DNA from: Shuttleworthia sp045545575
GTDB lineage: Bacteria; Bacillota; Clostridia; Lachnospirales; Lachnospiraceae
DNA length: 49,392 nucleotides
Reading direction: 5' to 3'
NCBI GenBank assembly: GCA_045545575.1
Contig: JAZQBE010000069.1
Location: forward strand, 1-49,392
Of the stretch, positions 33,986 to 42,202 are shown in pieces. Position numbers and translations under genes: made by a program. Every line of letters begins with the position of its first letter. The stretch's first letter is position 1. A model generated the notes under the pieces. That model ran no database searches, was not told the origin of the DNA, and saw nothing but the letters and a program-made list of their open reading frames with translations.

Positions 33986-36550
33986 ATGAAAGCGATTCGT
34001 CTGCGTACGGAATATCTGAATACGCCCCTGGGCATCGACAGCCCGGCGCCGCGGCTGATGTGGAACGCCGCGGAGGGCATCCGCCAGACGGCTTATCAGG
34101 TGATCTGCACCGATGAAAAGGGACAGACGGCCTGGGACAGCGGCCGGGTGGAGAGCGGTTCCATGGCTGCCGATTATGCCGGCCGGCCCCTTGCAAGCCG
34201 CGAGCGGATGACCTGGACGGTGCGCCTGTGGGATGAAGACGGCGTCTCGGGTCCCCGGACAGAATCCTGGTTTGAAATGGGTCTGCTGCAGCCGGAGGAC
34301 TGGAGCGCCTACTGGATCAGCGGCGATTATCCGCCGCAGAAAAAGATGCGCTATCCGGTGGACAGTTTCCGGAAGGAATTCGAGATCGACGGCGAGGTGC
34401 GCCGCGCCCGTCTGTACATCACGGCGTGCGGTCTGTACGAAGCGGCCATCGACGGCGGACGGATCGGCGATTTCGTGATGGCGCCGGGATATACGGACTA
34501 CCGCTGGCGCGTCCAGTATCAGACCTATGACGTGACGCCGCAGCTGACGGAGGGAACCCATTGCCTGACGGCGGATCTGGCGGACGGCTGGTACCGGGGC
34601 AGCGTGGGCGCCCACGGGCTCAAGTGCGCCTACGGCACGCAGACAAAGCTGCTTGCGCAGCTGGAGGTGGATTATAAGGACGGCAGACGGCAGGTGATTG
34701 CTTCTGACGAAAGCTTCTGCTGGAGCAATGACGGACCGGTGCGGTTTGCGGATAACAAGGACGGAGAGATTGCGGAGGCCGGTCGGGAACCCTCCTTTGC
34801 CGGTCATGCGCGGCTGACGGCGCATCCGGTCGTACCGACGGCCTCCGGCAATGTCCCGGTGGTTTCGAAAGAAGGCCTGCACCCGGCCGTGATCACCACG
34901 CCCGCCGGAAAAACGGTGCTCGATTTTGGACAGAACATCGCGGGCCAGTTTGCGTTCTCGATCGAGGCGCATGCCGGACAGCGTGTGTTTCTGCGGTTTG
35001 GAGAGGCACTGGACGCCGCCGGCGAATTCACACAGAAGAATATCCAGTGCGTGGACAGTCACGGCACCTCTCCGCTGCAGCAGATCGAATACATCTGCAA
35101 AGAGGGTAAAAACGACTACCGCATGCGCTTTGCCATATTCGGCTATCAGTATGCGCTGCTCGAGACGGATGTCGAATGGAAGCCGGAGGATTTTACGGCC
35201 ATCCCGGTGAGCTCGGATCTGGAAGAAACGCTTTCGTTTGATTCCTCCAACGAGCTGCTGAACCGTTTCGTAGACTGCACCCGCTGGTCCCTGTTCAACA
35301 ATCACGCGGACATCCCGACGGACTGTCCCACCCGGGAGCGCCACGGCTGGACCGGGGACGCGCAGATTTTCTGCCGCACGGCGGCATACCTGACGGACTA
35401 TATGCCCTTCGCCCGCAAATACATGCGCGACCTGACCGACTGGCAGGCGGCGGACAAAAAAGGGCGTTTCCCGCAAATCGCCCCCGAGGGCGGAACGGAT
35501 CCGTACATGGCACCGATGAACGGTTCGGTGGGCTGGGCGGACGCCGGCGTCTTCATTCCCTGGCAGATGTACCGGATCACCCGGGACGAGCGATTCCTGA
35601 AAGACAACTATGACGCCATGGCGCGCTACGCGGCGTTTATGAAGAGCCGGATCGGAAAAACCGGCCTGTTCGCGCCCCGGGTCGCGATGGATCTCAAAAA
35701 ACGGAACTATCTGGTCAATACCGGCCAGTCATACGGGGAGTGGCTCGAGCCCTCCGACGTGCACCGCACCGTCTGGACCGACGCCGTTGCCCCGCATCCG
35801 GAGGAATCGACAGCCTATACCATTGCGGTGATGGACGTGATGGCGCAGGTCGCGGATCTTCTGGGAAAGGAAGCGGACGCCGAAGAATACCGGAAAACGG
35901 CGGCGAATGTCCGCGAGGCGTACCAGGATCTGGTCAAGGTCAAGGGGTACACCCTGGATACGGACCGCATGGCGAAGCTGGTGCGTCCGCTGTACTTCGA
36001 TCTGCTGGACGAGAAGGAAACCCGCTACGCGAAGAAACGCCTGATCAAGGCCTGCGAGAATTACGGCTGGCGTGTCGGCACGGGCTTCCTGTCGACGCCG
36101 CTGATCCTTTATGTTCTGTCGGAAATCGATCCGAAGGACGCCTACCGGATGCTCGAAAACGAGGAGAATCCCGGCTGGCTGTTTATGCCGAAGGCCGGCG
36201 CGACGACGATCTGGGAGGACTGGACCGGCACGGCGACGGACGATCCGGTGGGCGCGGTCGCTTCCCTGGATCACTATTCCAAGGGTGCCGTGCTGGAATG
36301 GGTCTTTTCCGTGATGTGCGGCATTTCTGTAGACGGCGAGAACCGGTTCCGGATCGCGCCGCGGCCGGGCGGACACTTTACGCATGCCGATCTGTGCTGG
36401 AAGAGCACGTTCGGAGACGTGCGGTGCGCCTGGGAAAAGACGGAGGACGGCTATGCGTACCGGATTGCCATACCGGCAAACACGACCGCGGCCGTAAGTC
36501 TGCCGGGCCGTGCGGAGCAGATCCTGGAAGCGGGGACGTATACATTGTAG
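33986..36550 (+). CDS. Glycoside hydrolase family 78 alpha-L-rhamnosidase
   Basis: An 854-residue enzyme without signal peptide. It has N-terminal beta-sandwich domains (SPAPRLMWNAAEG, then KEFEIDGEVRRARLYITACG), a six-hairpin barrel with the signature DCPTRERHGWTGDAQIF and FPQIAPEGG, and the C-terminal LDHYSKGAVLEWVFSVMCGI. It should release L-rhamnose from pectic (rhamnogalacturonan) or flavonoid glycosides in the cytoplasm by inversion. GAAAGG lies upstream of the ATG. The receptor gene at 36574 follows after 23 bases, so both are probably one transcription unit controlled by the divergent AraC protein. Confidence 0.95.
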   Translation: MKAIRLRTEYLNTPLGIDSPAPRLMWNAAEGIRQTAYQVICTDEKGQTAWDSGRVESGSMAADYAGRPLASRERMTWTVRLWDEDGVSGPRTESWFEMGLLQPEDWSAYWISGDYPPQKKMRYPVDSFRKEFEIDGEVRRARLYITACGLYEAAIDGGRIGDFVMAPGYTDYRWRVQYQTYDVTPQLTEGTHCLTADLADGWYRGSVGAHGLKCAYGTQTKLLAQLEVDYKDGRRQVIASDESFCWSNDGPVRFADNKDGEIAEAGREPSFAGHARLTAHPVVPTASGNVPVVSKEGLHPAVITTPAGKTVLDFGQNIAGQFAFSIEAHAGQRVFLRFGEALDAAGEFTQKNIQCVDSHGTSPLQQIEYICKEGKNDYRMRFAIFGYQYALLETDVEWKPEDFTAIPVSSDLEETLSFDSSNELLNRFVDCTRWSLFNNHADIPTDCPTRERHGWTGDAQIFCRTAAYLTDYMPFARKYMRDLTDWQAADKKGRFPQIAPEGGTDPYMAPMNGSVGWADAGVFIPWQMYRITRDERFLKDNYDAMARYAAFMKSRIGKTGLFAPRVAMDLKKRNYLVNTGQSYGEWLEPSDVHRTVWTDAVAPHPEESTAYTIAVMDVMAQVADLLGKEADAEEYRKTAANVREAYQDLVKVKGYTLDTDRMAKLVRPLYFDLLDEKETRYAKKRLIKACENYGWRVGTGFLSTPLILYVLSEIDPKDAYRMLENEENPGWLFMPKAGATTIWEDWTGTATDDPVGAVASLDHYSKGAVLEWVFSVMCGISVDGENRFRIAPRPGGHFTHADLCWKSTFGDVRCAWEKTEDGYAYRIAIPANTTAAVSLPGRAEQILEAGTYTL

Positions 36551-36573
36551 TTCTGTAACAGAAGGAGGGAATC

Positions 36574-38487
36574 ATGAGGAACAAAAACAGAATGCTGCTC
36601 GGACTGGCGATGGCCGGTGTGCTTTCCGTCCAGATGCTGCTGACCGGGTGTGGAGGCCCGTCAAACAGCGGCACGGATGAACCCAAGGAGGGGCCGGTCG
36701 TCGGGGCCGGGGAGACGCAGACCGCGGAAACGAAGGAGGACACCGCCTCTGCCGACACGCAGACGCAGCCGGCGGCGGACGATCCGTACACGGATGCGGA
36801 CCGCGAATTCGGCTGGGTGATTTTCGGCTCCGTGCAGTCGGAATACTATTCGGATTATGACGAGAACCCGGGTGTCAACTACTGGCTGGAAAAAGAATGG
36901 GATGCGGACGGCGACGGTGTCGGGCATCAGATTTCCATCGACTTCGAATGGCCGGCGGAAGGCGGCGAGCAGAACTACATGAATACGCTGATCGCCACCG
37001 GAGAGTATCCGGAAGTCATCGCCCTGGCCTATGCGTCGGACAGTGCGCTGACCATGTACGAGAACGGCATTCTGATTGACATTACGGATTATGTGGAGAA
37101 GTACATGCCAAACTACATGGCATGGCTGGACGAGCATCCGACCTACAAATCCCAGGTGACGGTCGATATCGGAGGTGAGCGCCGTTTCGTGTCCCTGTAC
37201 TGCGTGGCGGATACCGCGGAAGATGCCTGGGGCGGCTATATGTACCGCCGCGACTGGATTGTCAAGTACGGCAAAGACAAGGACGGCAAGGCTTTCACCG
37301 GCGGATGGAATGCGGACAAGTCCGAGTGGACGGATAACGTGGTTTTCCCGAGCGGCAACGAGGATCCGGTCTATATTTCGGACTGGGAGTGGATGATGGA
37401 CATCTTCAAGACCGCGCTTGAGGAAGAGGGCATTGAGGACGGCTATTGCTTCCAGCTGCCCTACAGCGGCTTCTGCATGACCGGCGATTTTGCCTCCGGC
37501 TTCGGCGGCGGCATCGGCTATGCCGGTTACTATTTTGACGAAGACGGACAGGTACAGTACGGCCTGGCACAGGAAAACTGCCGCGCCTATCTGGAGTGCA
37601 TGGCCAAGTGGTATGCGAACGGCTGGATTGACCCGCACTTTGAGGAGCGCACGTCGGATACGATGTGGTTCAACATCGACGCACCGGGCGTTTACGGCGG
37701 TAAAGTCGGCTGCTTCTACGGCACGCTGGGCTCGCTTCTGAACAATATGGATACGCAGGAGGGCGGCTATACCGACGACATCTGTGTCTACATGGCAGCG
37801 CAGCCGATCAACGATGTATACGGCAGCAGCGACTGCCAGAATAAAGAACCGATGCAGTTCTATGAGACGTCCCTGATCTCCGCACCGGTCGGTTTCACGA
37901 ACAAGGCGGAATCGAAGGATCTGCCGAGTCTGTTTACGGCGATTGATTATCTCTACAGTGTGGAAGGCGGCCTGCTGCGCTACCGCGGCTTTTCCAATGA
38001 GCAGATGGAGGAAGTGAAGGACAAGGATTACGCGCAGCTGTATTACAAGTACGGCCTGCAGGACGGTGTGTATGAGGTGCTTCACGATGACAGCGATTAT
38101 AAGTACCGCCTGAACAAGACGGCACTTGACGCACATGACGGCCTGTCTGTCGCGGTCAATATGGTGCGTCTGTCCGGCACGTCTATCATGCTGGATATGG
38201 ATACCGGAAATTCCGAACAGTATCAGCACATGATTGATCAGGCGAATATGTACGATTCAAGCGGATCCCTCGGTACGCTCGGCGATCAGATCGATCCGGA
38301 GCTTGCGACCCGCAAGTCGGAAGTGGACAACCAGGTCAGCACTTACGTGTCCCAGGCCTTCGGCGATTTCGTCACCGGAAGACAGGACATCACCGATGAC
38401 GCGGTGTGGGATTCCTACGTCAGCGAAATCGAAGGCTTCGGACCGCTTCAGATTACGGAAGCACTGAACGAGGCAGCCGGCAACTAA
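36574..38487 (+). CDS. Extracellular solute-binding lipoprotein (ABC importer receptor), copy 3
   Basis: A 637-residue lipoprotein with signal peptide ending LLTGC (C26) and an acidic linker to about residue 72. The mature part shares blocks with copies 1 and 2: YRRDWIVKYGK, YISDWEWMMDIF, EDGYCFQ and AAQPINDVYG. Because it directly follows the rhamnosidase gene, rhamnose-containing oligosaccharides are the best guess for its ligand. AAGGAGGG precedes the ATG. No permease or ATPase gene follows; the double-hairpin repeat starts within a few bases of its stop. Confidence 0.88.
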   Translation: MRNKNRMLLGLAMAGVLSVQMLLTGCGGPSNSGTDEPKEGPVVGAGETQTAETKEDTASADTQTQPAADDPYTDADREFGWVIFGSVQSEYYSDYDENPGVNYWLEKEWDADGDGVGHQISIDFEWPAEGGEQNYMNTLIATGEYPEVIALAYASDSALTMYENGILIDITDYVEKYMPNYMAWLDEHPTYKSQVTVDIGGERRFVSLYCVADTAEDAWGGYMYRRDWIVKYGKDKDGKAFTGGWNADKSEWTDNVVFPSGNEDPVYISDWEWMMDIFKTALEEEGIEDGYCFQLPYSGFCMTGDFASGFGGGIGYAGYYFDEDGQVQYGLAQENCRAYLECMAKWYANGWIDPHFEERTSDTMWFNIDAPGVYGGKVGCFYGTLGSLLNNMDTQEGGYTDDICVYMAAQPINDVYGSSDCQNKEPMQFYETSLISAPVGFTNKAESKDLPSLFTAIDYLYSVEGGLLRYRGFSNEQMEEVKDKDYAQLYYKYGLQDGVYEVLHDDSDYKYRLNKTALDAHDGLSVAVNMVRLSGTSIMLDMDTGNSEQYQHMIDQANMYDSSGSLGTLGDQIDPELATRKSEVDNQVSTYVSQAFGDFVTGRQDITDDAVWDSYVSEIEGFGPLQITEALNEAAGN

Positions 38488-38490
38488 AGA

Positions 38491-38554
38491 AAACCGGAAC
38501 GGCGGTGAGGCACCCGGTCCACAAAACCCGAACGGGTGCCTGACCCCCCTTCCA
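38491..38554. repeat. Double-hairpin dispersed repeat, copy 2
   Basis: Units at 38496-38520 and 38529-38553. The first matches GGAACGGnGGTnAGGCACCC-GTCC. The second carries the reverse-complement motif GGGTGCCTGACCCC. The element begins just after the receptor stop codon. Confidence 0.85.
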
Positions 38555-38570
38555 CATCAGAATTCCAATA

Positions 38571-38609
38571 AACGCAGCAGGATTCCGCCAGAATCCGGCT
38601 GCGTTTTCC
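38571..38609 (+). terminator. Terminator before the flavin oxidoreductase gene
   Basis: AACGCAGC then AGGATT pairs with AATCC then GGCTGCGTT, followed by TTCCT. A TATAAT box lies right after at 38612-38617 with no convincing -35. Confidence 0.7.
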
Positions 38610-38684
38610 TATATAATAAATAAAGAATTCGTTCATTCCCGCTGATCCGAACAGCTCTGCTGTTCCCGAAGAGAGGAGCTTTCC

Positions 38685-40631
38685 ATGGCACGTATGTTTC
38701 CGCATCTTTCCAGCCCCATCACGATTGGGCGCACCACCTTCCGCAACCGCATGTTTTCGGCGCCCATGGGCGGAACCGACATCACCAACGACGGCTGCAT
38801 CGGGCCGAAGTCCACGGCTTTTTATGAACTTCGTGCCAGAGGCGGCGCGGCGGCTGTGACGGTGTCCGAGCTGATGGTGCATCCGGCGACGGACGGCTCC
38901 CATGCCTATCACCTCGACGAAAGTATCCTGAATTCGCTGGCAGCCGCCACATATACTGCCGATGCGATCCGCCGGCACGGGGCGATGCCCTCGCTGGAGC
39001 TGTCCCATTCGGGCATGTTTGCCGGCACCTATATGACGGACAAAACGAAGCAGAAATCCTTAAGCCAGTGGGGCCCGTCCGAGACGGTCCGCGCCGACGG
39101 CGTCGCGGTGCGCGCGCTGACAAAGGAGATGATCGGCGAAATCGCCGCGTCCTACGGTCATGTGGCCGGTCTGGCGAAGCGCGCCGGCTTCGAGATGCTG
39201 ATGATCCACGGCGGCCACGGCTGGCTGATCAACCAGTTCCTGTCGCCCATGTTCAACCACCGCACGGACGAGTACGGCGGAAGTCTGGAAAACCGCTGCC
39301 GGTTTGCCGTGGAGGTGCTGTCCGCCGTGCGCGAAGCCGTCGGCCCGTTCTTCCCGGTGGAATTCCGCATGAGCGGCGACGAATACGTGCCGGAAGGCTA
39401 CCATATCGAAGACGGCATCCGCATCGCGCAGATGATCGAGCCCTACGTGGACATCATCCACGTGTCCGCCGGCACCTACCAGCGCACCTTCGGGCAGACC
39501 CATCCGTCCATGTTTACAGAGCATGGCTGCAACGTAAAGCTTGCCGCAGCCGTCAAGGCGCACGTACAGAAGCCGGTCGCCACGATCGGCGGTTTAAACG
39601 ATCCGGCGCAGATGGAGGAAATCATCGCCTCCGGTCAGGCCGATATCGTCTACATGGGCCGGGCGCTGCTGGCGGATCCGGAGCTTCCCCGCAAGGTGGT
39701 GGAGGGCCGGCCGGAAGACATCGTCCGCTGCCTGCGTTGCTTTACCTGCATGGCGGAGCGCGCGGCGACGTCCACCCGCCGGTGCACGGTGAATCCGCTG
39801 ATCGGCCGGGAGATGGACGGCGTCGAAGTTCCACCGGCGCCGGTCAGACGCAAAGTGCTCATCGCCGGCGGCGGACCGGGCGGCCTCTATGCGGCCTATA
39901 CCGCGGCGCGGCGCGGACACGAGGTGATTCTGTGCGAGAAAGAAGCAGAGCTGGGCGGCATTTTAAAGAGTGAGCAGGCACTGCCCTTTAAGCATGAGAT
40001 GTACGAACTGACGGGCACCTATGAGCGCCTGGCGCGGCAGGCGGGCGCCGAAATCCGCCTGAACACGGAAGTGACGCCGGAACTGGTTGCAGAAGAGGCG
40101 CCCTACGCTTTGATCATCGCCTGCGGAAGCGCGCCGCTGGTTCCGCCGATTCCGGGCCTTCGGGGCGACAACGTGGTGATCGTCAACAACTACTATAAGG
40201 AAAAAGACAAGGTAACCGACGACGTCGTCGTTTTCGGCGGCGGTCTCGCCGGCTGTGAATGCGCGATCCATCTGGGCCAGGAAGGCAAACGCGTGCATCT
40301 GGTCGAAATGCGCGATGCCTTAGCGCCGGATGCGAACGTGCGCCACCGGCCGCTGCTGCTCGCGGAAATCGCCAAATACGCGACGGTGCACACCGGATAC
40401 AAGGGGCTGGAGGTCACGAAGGAAGGCATCCTGTGCGAGACCGCGGACGGCGAACAGGTCCTCGTGCCCGGCACGAGTGTGATCTGCGCGCTGGGGCAGC
40501 GCTCCCGCACCGACGTGGTGGAGGCGCTGATGGATACGGCGCCCTACGTGCGCGTGATCGGCGACGCGGCGAAAGTGTCGACAATCACGAACGCTGTGTA
40601 CTGGGGCCATTACGCCGCGCTGGATATCTGA
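38685..40631 (+). CDS. NADH:flavin oxidoreductase / 2,4-dienoyl-CoA reductase family
   Basis: A 648-residue three-part enzyme: an N-terminal old-yellow-enzyme barrel with FMN site (residues about 5-340, with HGGHGWLINQFLSP and RTDEYGGSLENRCRF), a 4Fe-4S cysteine cluster, and FAD/NAD(P) folds (VLIAGGGPGGLYAAY and VVVFGGGLAGCECA). The cysteines are C349, C352, C355 and C367, spacing 2-2-11; the best-known member, E. coli FadH, has 2-3-11. It probably reduces a conjugated double bond in an enoate or related compound; the real substrate is unknown. GAGAGGAG precedes the ATG. The two following genes are close and co-oriented. Confidence 0.9.
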   Translation: MARMFPHLSSPITIGRTTFRNRMFSAPMGGTDITNDGCIGPKSTAFYELRARGGAAAVTVSELMVHPATDGSHAYHLDESILNSLAAATYTADAIRRHGAMPSLELSHSGMFAGTYMTDKTKQKSLSQWGPSETVRADGVAVRALTKEMIGEIAASYGHVAGLAKRAGFEMLMIHGGHGWLINQFLSPMFNHRTDEYGGSLENRCRFAVEVLSAVREAVGPFFPVEFRMSGDEYVPEGYHIEDGIRIAQMIEPYVDIIHVSAGTYQRTFGQTHPSMFTEHGCNVKLAAAVKAHVQKPVATIGGLNDPAQMEEIIASGQADIVYMGRALLADPELPRKVVEGRPEDIVRCLRCFTCMAERAATSTRRCTVNPLIGREMDGVEVPPAPVRRKVLIAGGGPGGLYAAYTAARRGHEVILCEKEAELGGILKSEQALPFKHEMYELTGTYERLARQAGAEIRLNTEVTPELVAEEAPYALIIACGSAPLVPPIPGLRGDNVVIVNNYYKEKDKVTDDVVVFGGGLAGCECAIHLGQEGKRVHLVEMRDALAPDANVRHRPLLLAEIAKYATVHTGYKGLEVTKEGILCETADGEQVLVPGTSVICALGQRSRTDVVEALMDTAPYVRVIGDAAKVSTITNAVYWGHYAALDI

Positions 40632-40661
40632 TGGGCGAACGCCGGACGGAAAGGGGAATCC

Positions 40662-41381
40662 ATGGACACCTCAAATACTCGAAAACCGCGCATCGCCGTG
40701 GCATCCTATGTGATGGGAAACGAAGGGCTGGCCTCGCCGTCGCCCACCTATCAGAACGCGGTGCTCGCGGCCGGCGGGCTGGCGTTTCTGACCGGCGAGG
40801 TGTACACTGAAGAAGACGCCGAACAGATTTATCAGGCCTTTGACGGCTTGATCCTAGCCGGCGGCGCGGATATCAATCCGGAATTCTTAAACGAGCCGGC
40901 GCATGAAAAATGCGTCTGCGCGACCCGCACTCGGGACGTGACGGAGATCCTGCTGGCGCGGCGTTTTATGCGGGGCGACAAGCCGATCCTGGGCATCTGC
41001 CGCGGCGCGCAGATCTTAAACGTGGCCATGGGCGGGACGCACGACCAGCACATTTTCGACCGCCCTGAAGTGACGATCGCGCACCAGAACTTCGAGACGC
41101 GCCATGCGGTGGACGTGGTGCCCGAAACACATCTGTCCGCGCTGTTTGGCGGCGCGGCGCAGCTGCGCGTCAATTCGACCCACCACCAGGCCGTGCGCGA
41201 ACTGGCGGAGGGATTCGTGCTCAATGCAATCAGCCCGGATGGCGTCATCGAGGGGTATGAACAGTCCGACCGGGTGCTGGCCACCCAGTGGCATCCGGAG
41301 CGGCTGCTCGACGAGGGGATGCTGCCGGTATTCATCTGGCTGGTGGAGCGCAGCCGGGCTTCCATGTCGGAATCCCCGTGA
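40662..41381 (+). CDS. Gamma-glutamyl-gamma-aminobutyrate hydrolase family (C26) protein
   Basis: A 239-residue class I glutamine amidotransferase-like hydrolase. The triad is C113 in LGICRGAQ, H211 and E213 in QWHPER. The family member PuuD cleaves gamma-glutamyl-GABA in putrescine degradation; many others have unknown gamma-glutamyl substrates. It starts 31 bases after the flavin enzyme and ends 17 bases before the EamA gene. Context does not show a putrescine pathway, so the substrate is open. Confidence 0.9.
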   Translation: MDTSNTRKPRIAVASYVMGNEGLASPSPTYQNAVLAAGGLAFLTGEVYTEEDAEQIYQAFDGLILAGGADINPEFLNEPAHEKCVCATRTRDVTEILLARRFMRGDKPILGICRGAQILNVAMGGTHDQHIFDRPEVTIAHQNFETRHAVDVVPETHLSALFGGAAQLRVNSTHHQAVRELAEGFVLNAISPDGVIEGYEQSDRVLATQWHPERLLDEGMLPVFIWLVERSRASMSESP

Positions 41382-41397
41382 AAGGAGACAGAAGAAG

Positions 41398-41811
41398 ATG
41401 TGGTTTCTGTTTGCACTGGGGTCGGCCGTGTTCGCGGCGCTGACGTCGATTCTCGCGAAAATCGGCATTGAAGGCGTGCCGTCGAACCTGGCCACCGCCG
41501 TCCGGACCGTCGTGGTGGTCGCGATGGCGTGGGTCATGGTCTTTGTGACCAGCCAGCAGACCGGCATCCGGGACATCAGCCCGAAAAGCTGGATTTTTCT
41601 GATCCTGTCTGGCCTTGCGACCGGCGCGTCGTGGCTGTGCTATTACAAGGCGCTGCAGATCGGCGAAGCGTCGAAGGTCGTGCCGGTGGACAAGCTGAGT
41701 GTCGTGATCACGCTGGTACTCGCGTTCATCTTCCTGCACGAGCAGTTCACCTGGAAATCACTCGTCGGCTGCGCGCTGATCGGCGCAGGGACGCTTCTGA
41801 TGGTCCTGTAA
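41398..41811 (+). CDS. Short EamA-family membrane transporter
   Basis: A 137-residue protein with about five hydrophobic helices forming one EamA/DMT domain (FALGSAVFAALTSILAKIGI at the start, GCALIGAGTLLMVL at the end). Most DMT exporters have two such domains; single-domain forms like this act as dimers. The exported compound is unknown. GAAAGGAG precedes the ATG at 41398. Last gene of a three-gene run. Confidence 0.88.
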   Translation: MWFLFALGSAVFAALTSILAKIGIEGVPSNLATAVRTVVVVAMAWVMVFVTSQQTGIRDISPKSWIFLILSGLATGASWLCYYKALQIGEASKVVPVDKLSVVITLVLAFIFLHEQFTWKSLVGCALIGAGTLLMVL

Positions 41812-41839
41812 TGCCGGAACGCGGCGAAAGATCCCACTC

Positions 41840-41869
41840 TTGACTTCGCCGATCGGCGTATATTATAAT
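41840..41869 (+). promoter_or_regulatory. hipBA promoter with a palindromic spacer
   Basis: TTGACT (41840-41845) and TATAAT (41864-41869), 18 bases apart, form one of the strongest consensus promoters in the window. The spacer contains the perfect 12-base palindrome CGCCGATCGGCG (41847-41858), well placed for repression by HipB. Confidence 0.8.
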
Positions 41870-41885
41870 GCTCTTACGAGAAAAG

Positions 41886-41936
41886 AGCCGTTCGGCGAAA
41901 TTATGAAGGAATTCTTAAGAAAAACGCCGAACGGCT
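41886..41936. promoter_or_regulatory. Hairpin or operator pair in the hipBA leader
   Basis: AGCCGTTCGGCG (41886-41897) and its exact inverse CGCCGAACGGCT (41925-41936) flank 27 AT-rich bases and are followed by TAATTTTT. Each arm resembles the promoter palindrome (CGCCG core). It could be an mRNA attenuator or two further HipB half-operators. Confidence 0.6.
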
Positions 41937-41974
41937 TAATTTTTGCTTTCTTTGCATTCAAAAACGGGGGCGGA

Positions 41975-42184
41975 ATGATTATTACAGACGCAAAAGCATT
42001 CGGCGAGGCCCTGCGTGCCCGCCGTAAGGAAAAGCAGTACACCCAGGCTTTCCTGGCAGAGTTTACCGGCTATTCGGTGAGCTTCATTTCCGATCTGGAA
42101 AACGGCAAGCCCACGGCGGAGCTGGGCAAGGCGATGGACCTGGCCAATATCCTCGGGTTGGACGTGCACCTGACGGCCCGGTAA
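41975..42184 (+). CDS. hipB: HipB-like XRE-family antitoxin
   Basis: A 69-residue helix-turn-helix protein (AFGEALRARRKEKQYTQAFL, then GYSVSFISDLENGKPTAEL). In hipBA modules HipB binds its own promoter and neutralises HipA. It starts at ATG 41975 with a G-rich ribosome site. The frame is open further upstream (ATG at 41903 inside the leader hairpin), so a longer form of 93 residues cannot be excluded. The hipA gene begins 18 bases after its stop. Confidence 0.85.
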   Translation: MIITDAKAFGEALRARRKEKQYTQAFLAEFTGYSVSFISDLENGKPTAELGKAMDLANILGLDVHLTAR

Positions 42185-42202
42185 CACGAGGAGGGAAATG
42201 CG

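Noticed and set aside
36661..38229. A 522-residue open frame on the minus strand
   Set aside because: Antisense to the third receptor gene; no motifs.
38612..38617. Full promoter at the TATAAT before the flavin oxidoreductase
   Set aside because: The -10 box is perfect but the sequence 17-18 bases upstream does not resemble a -35 box, so only the -10 is mentioned.
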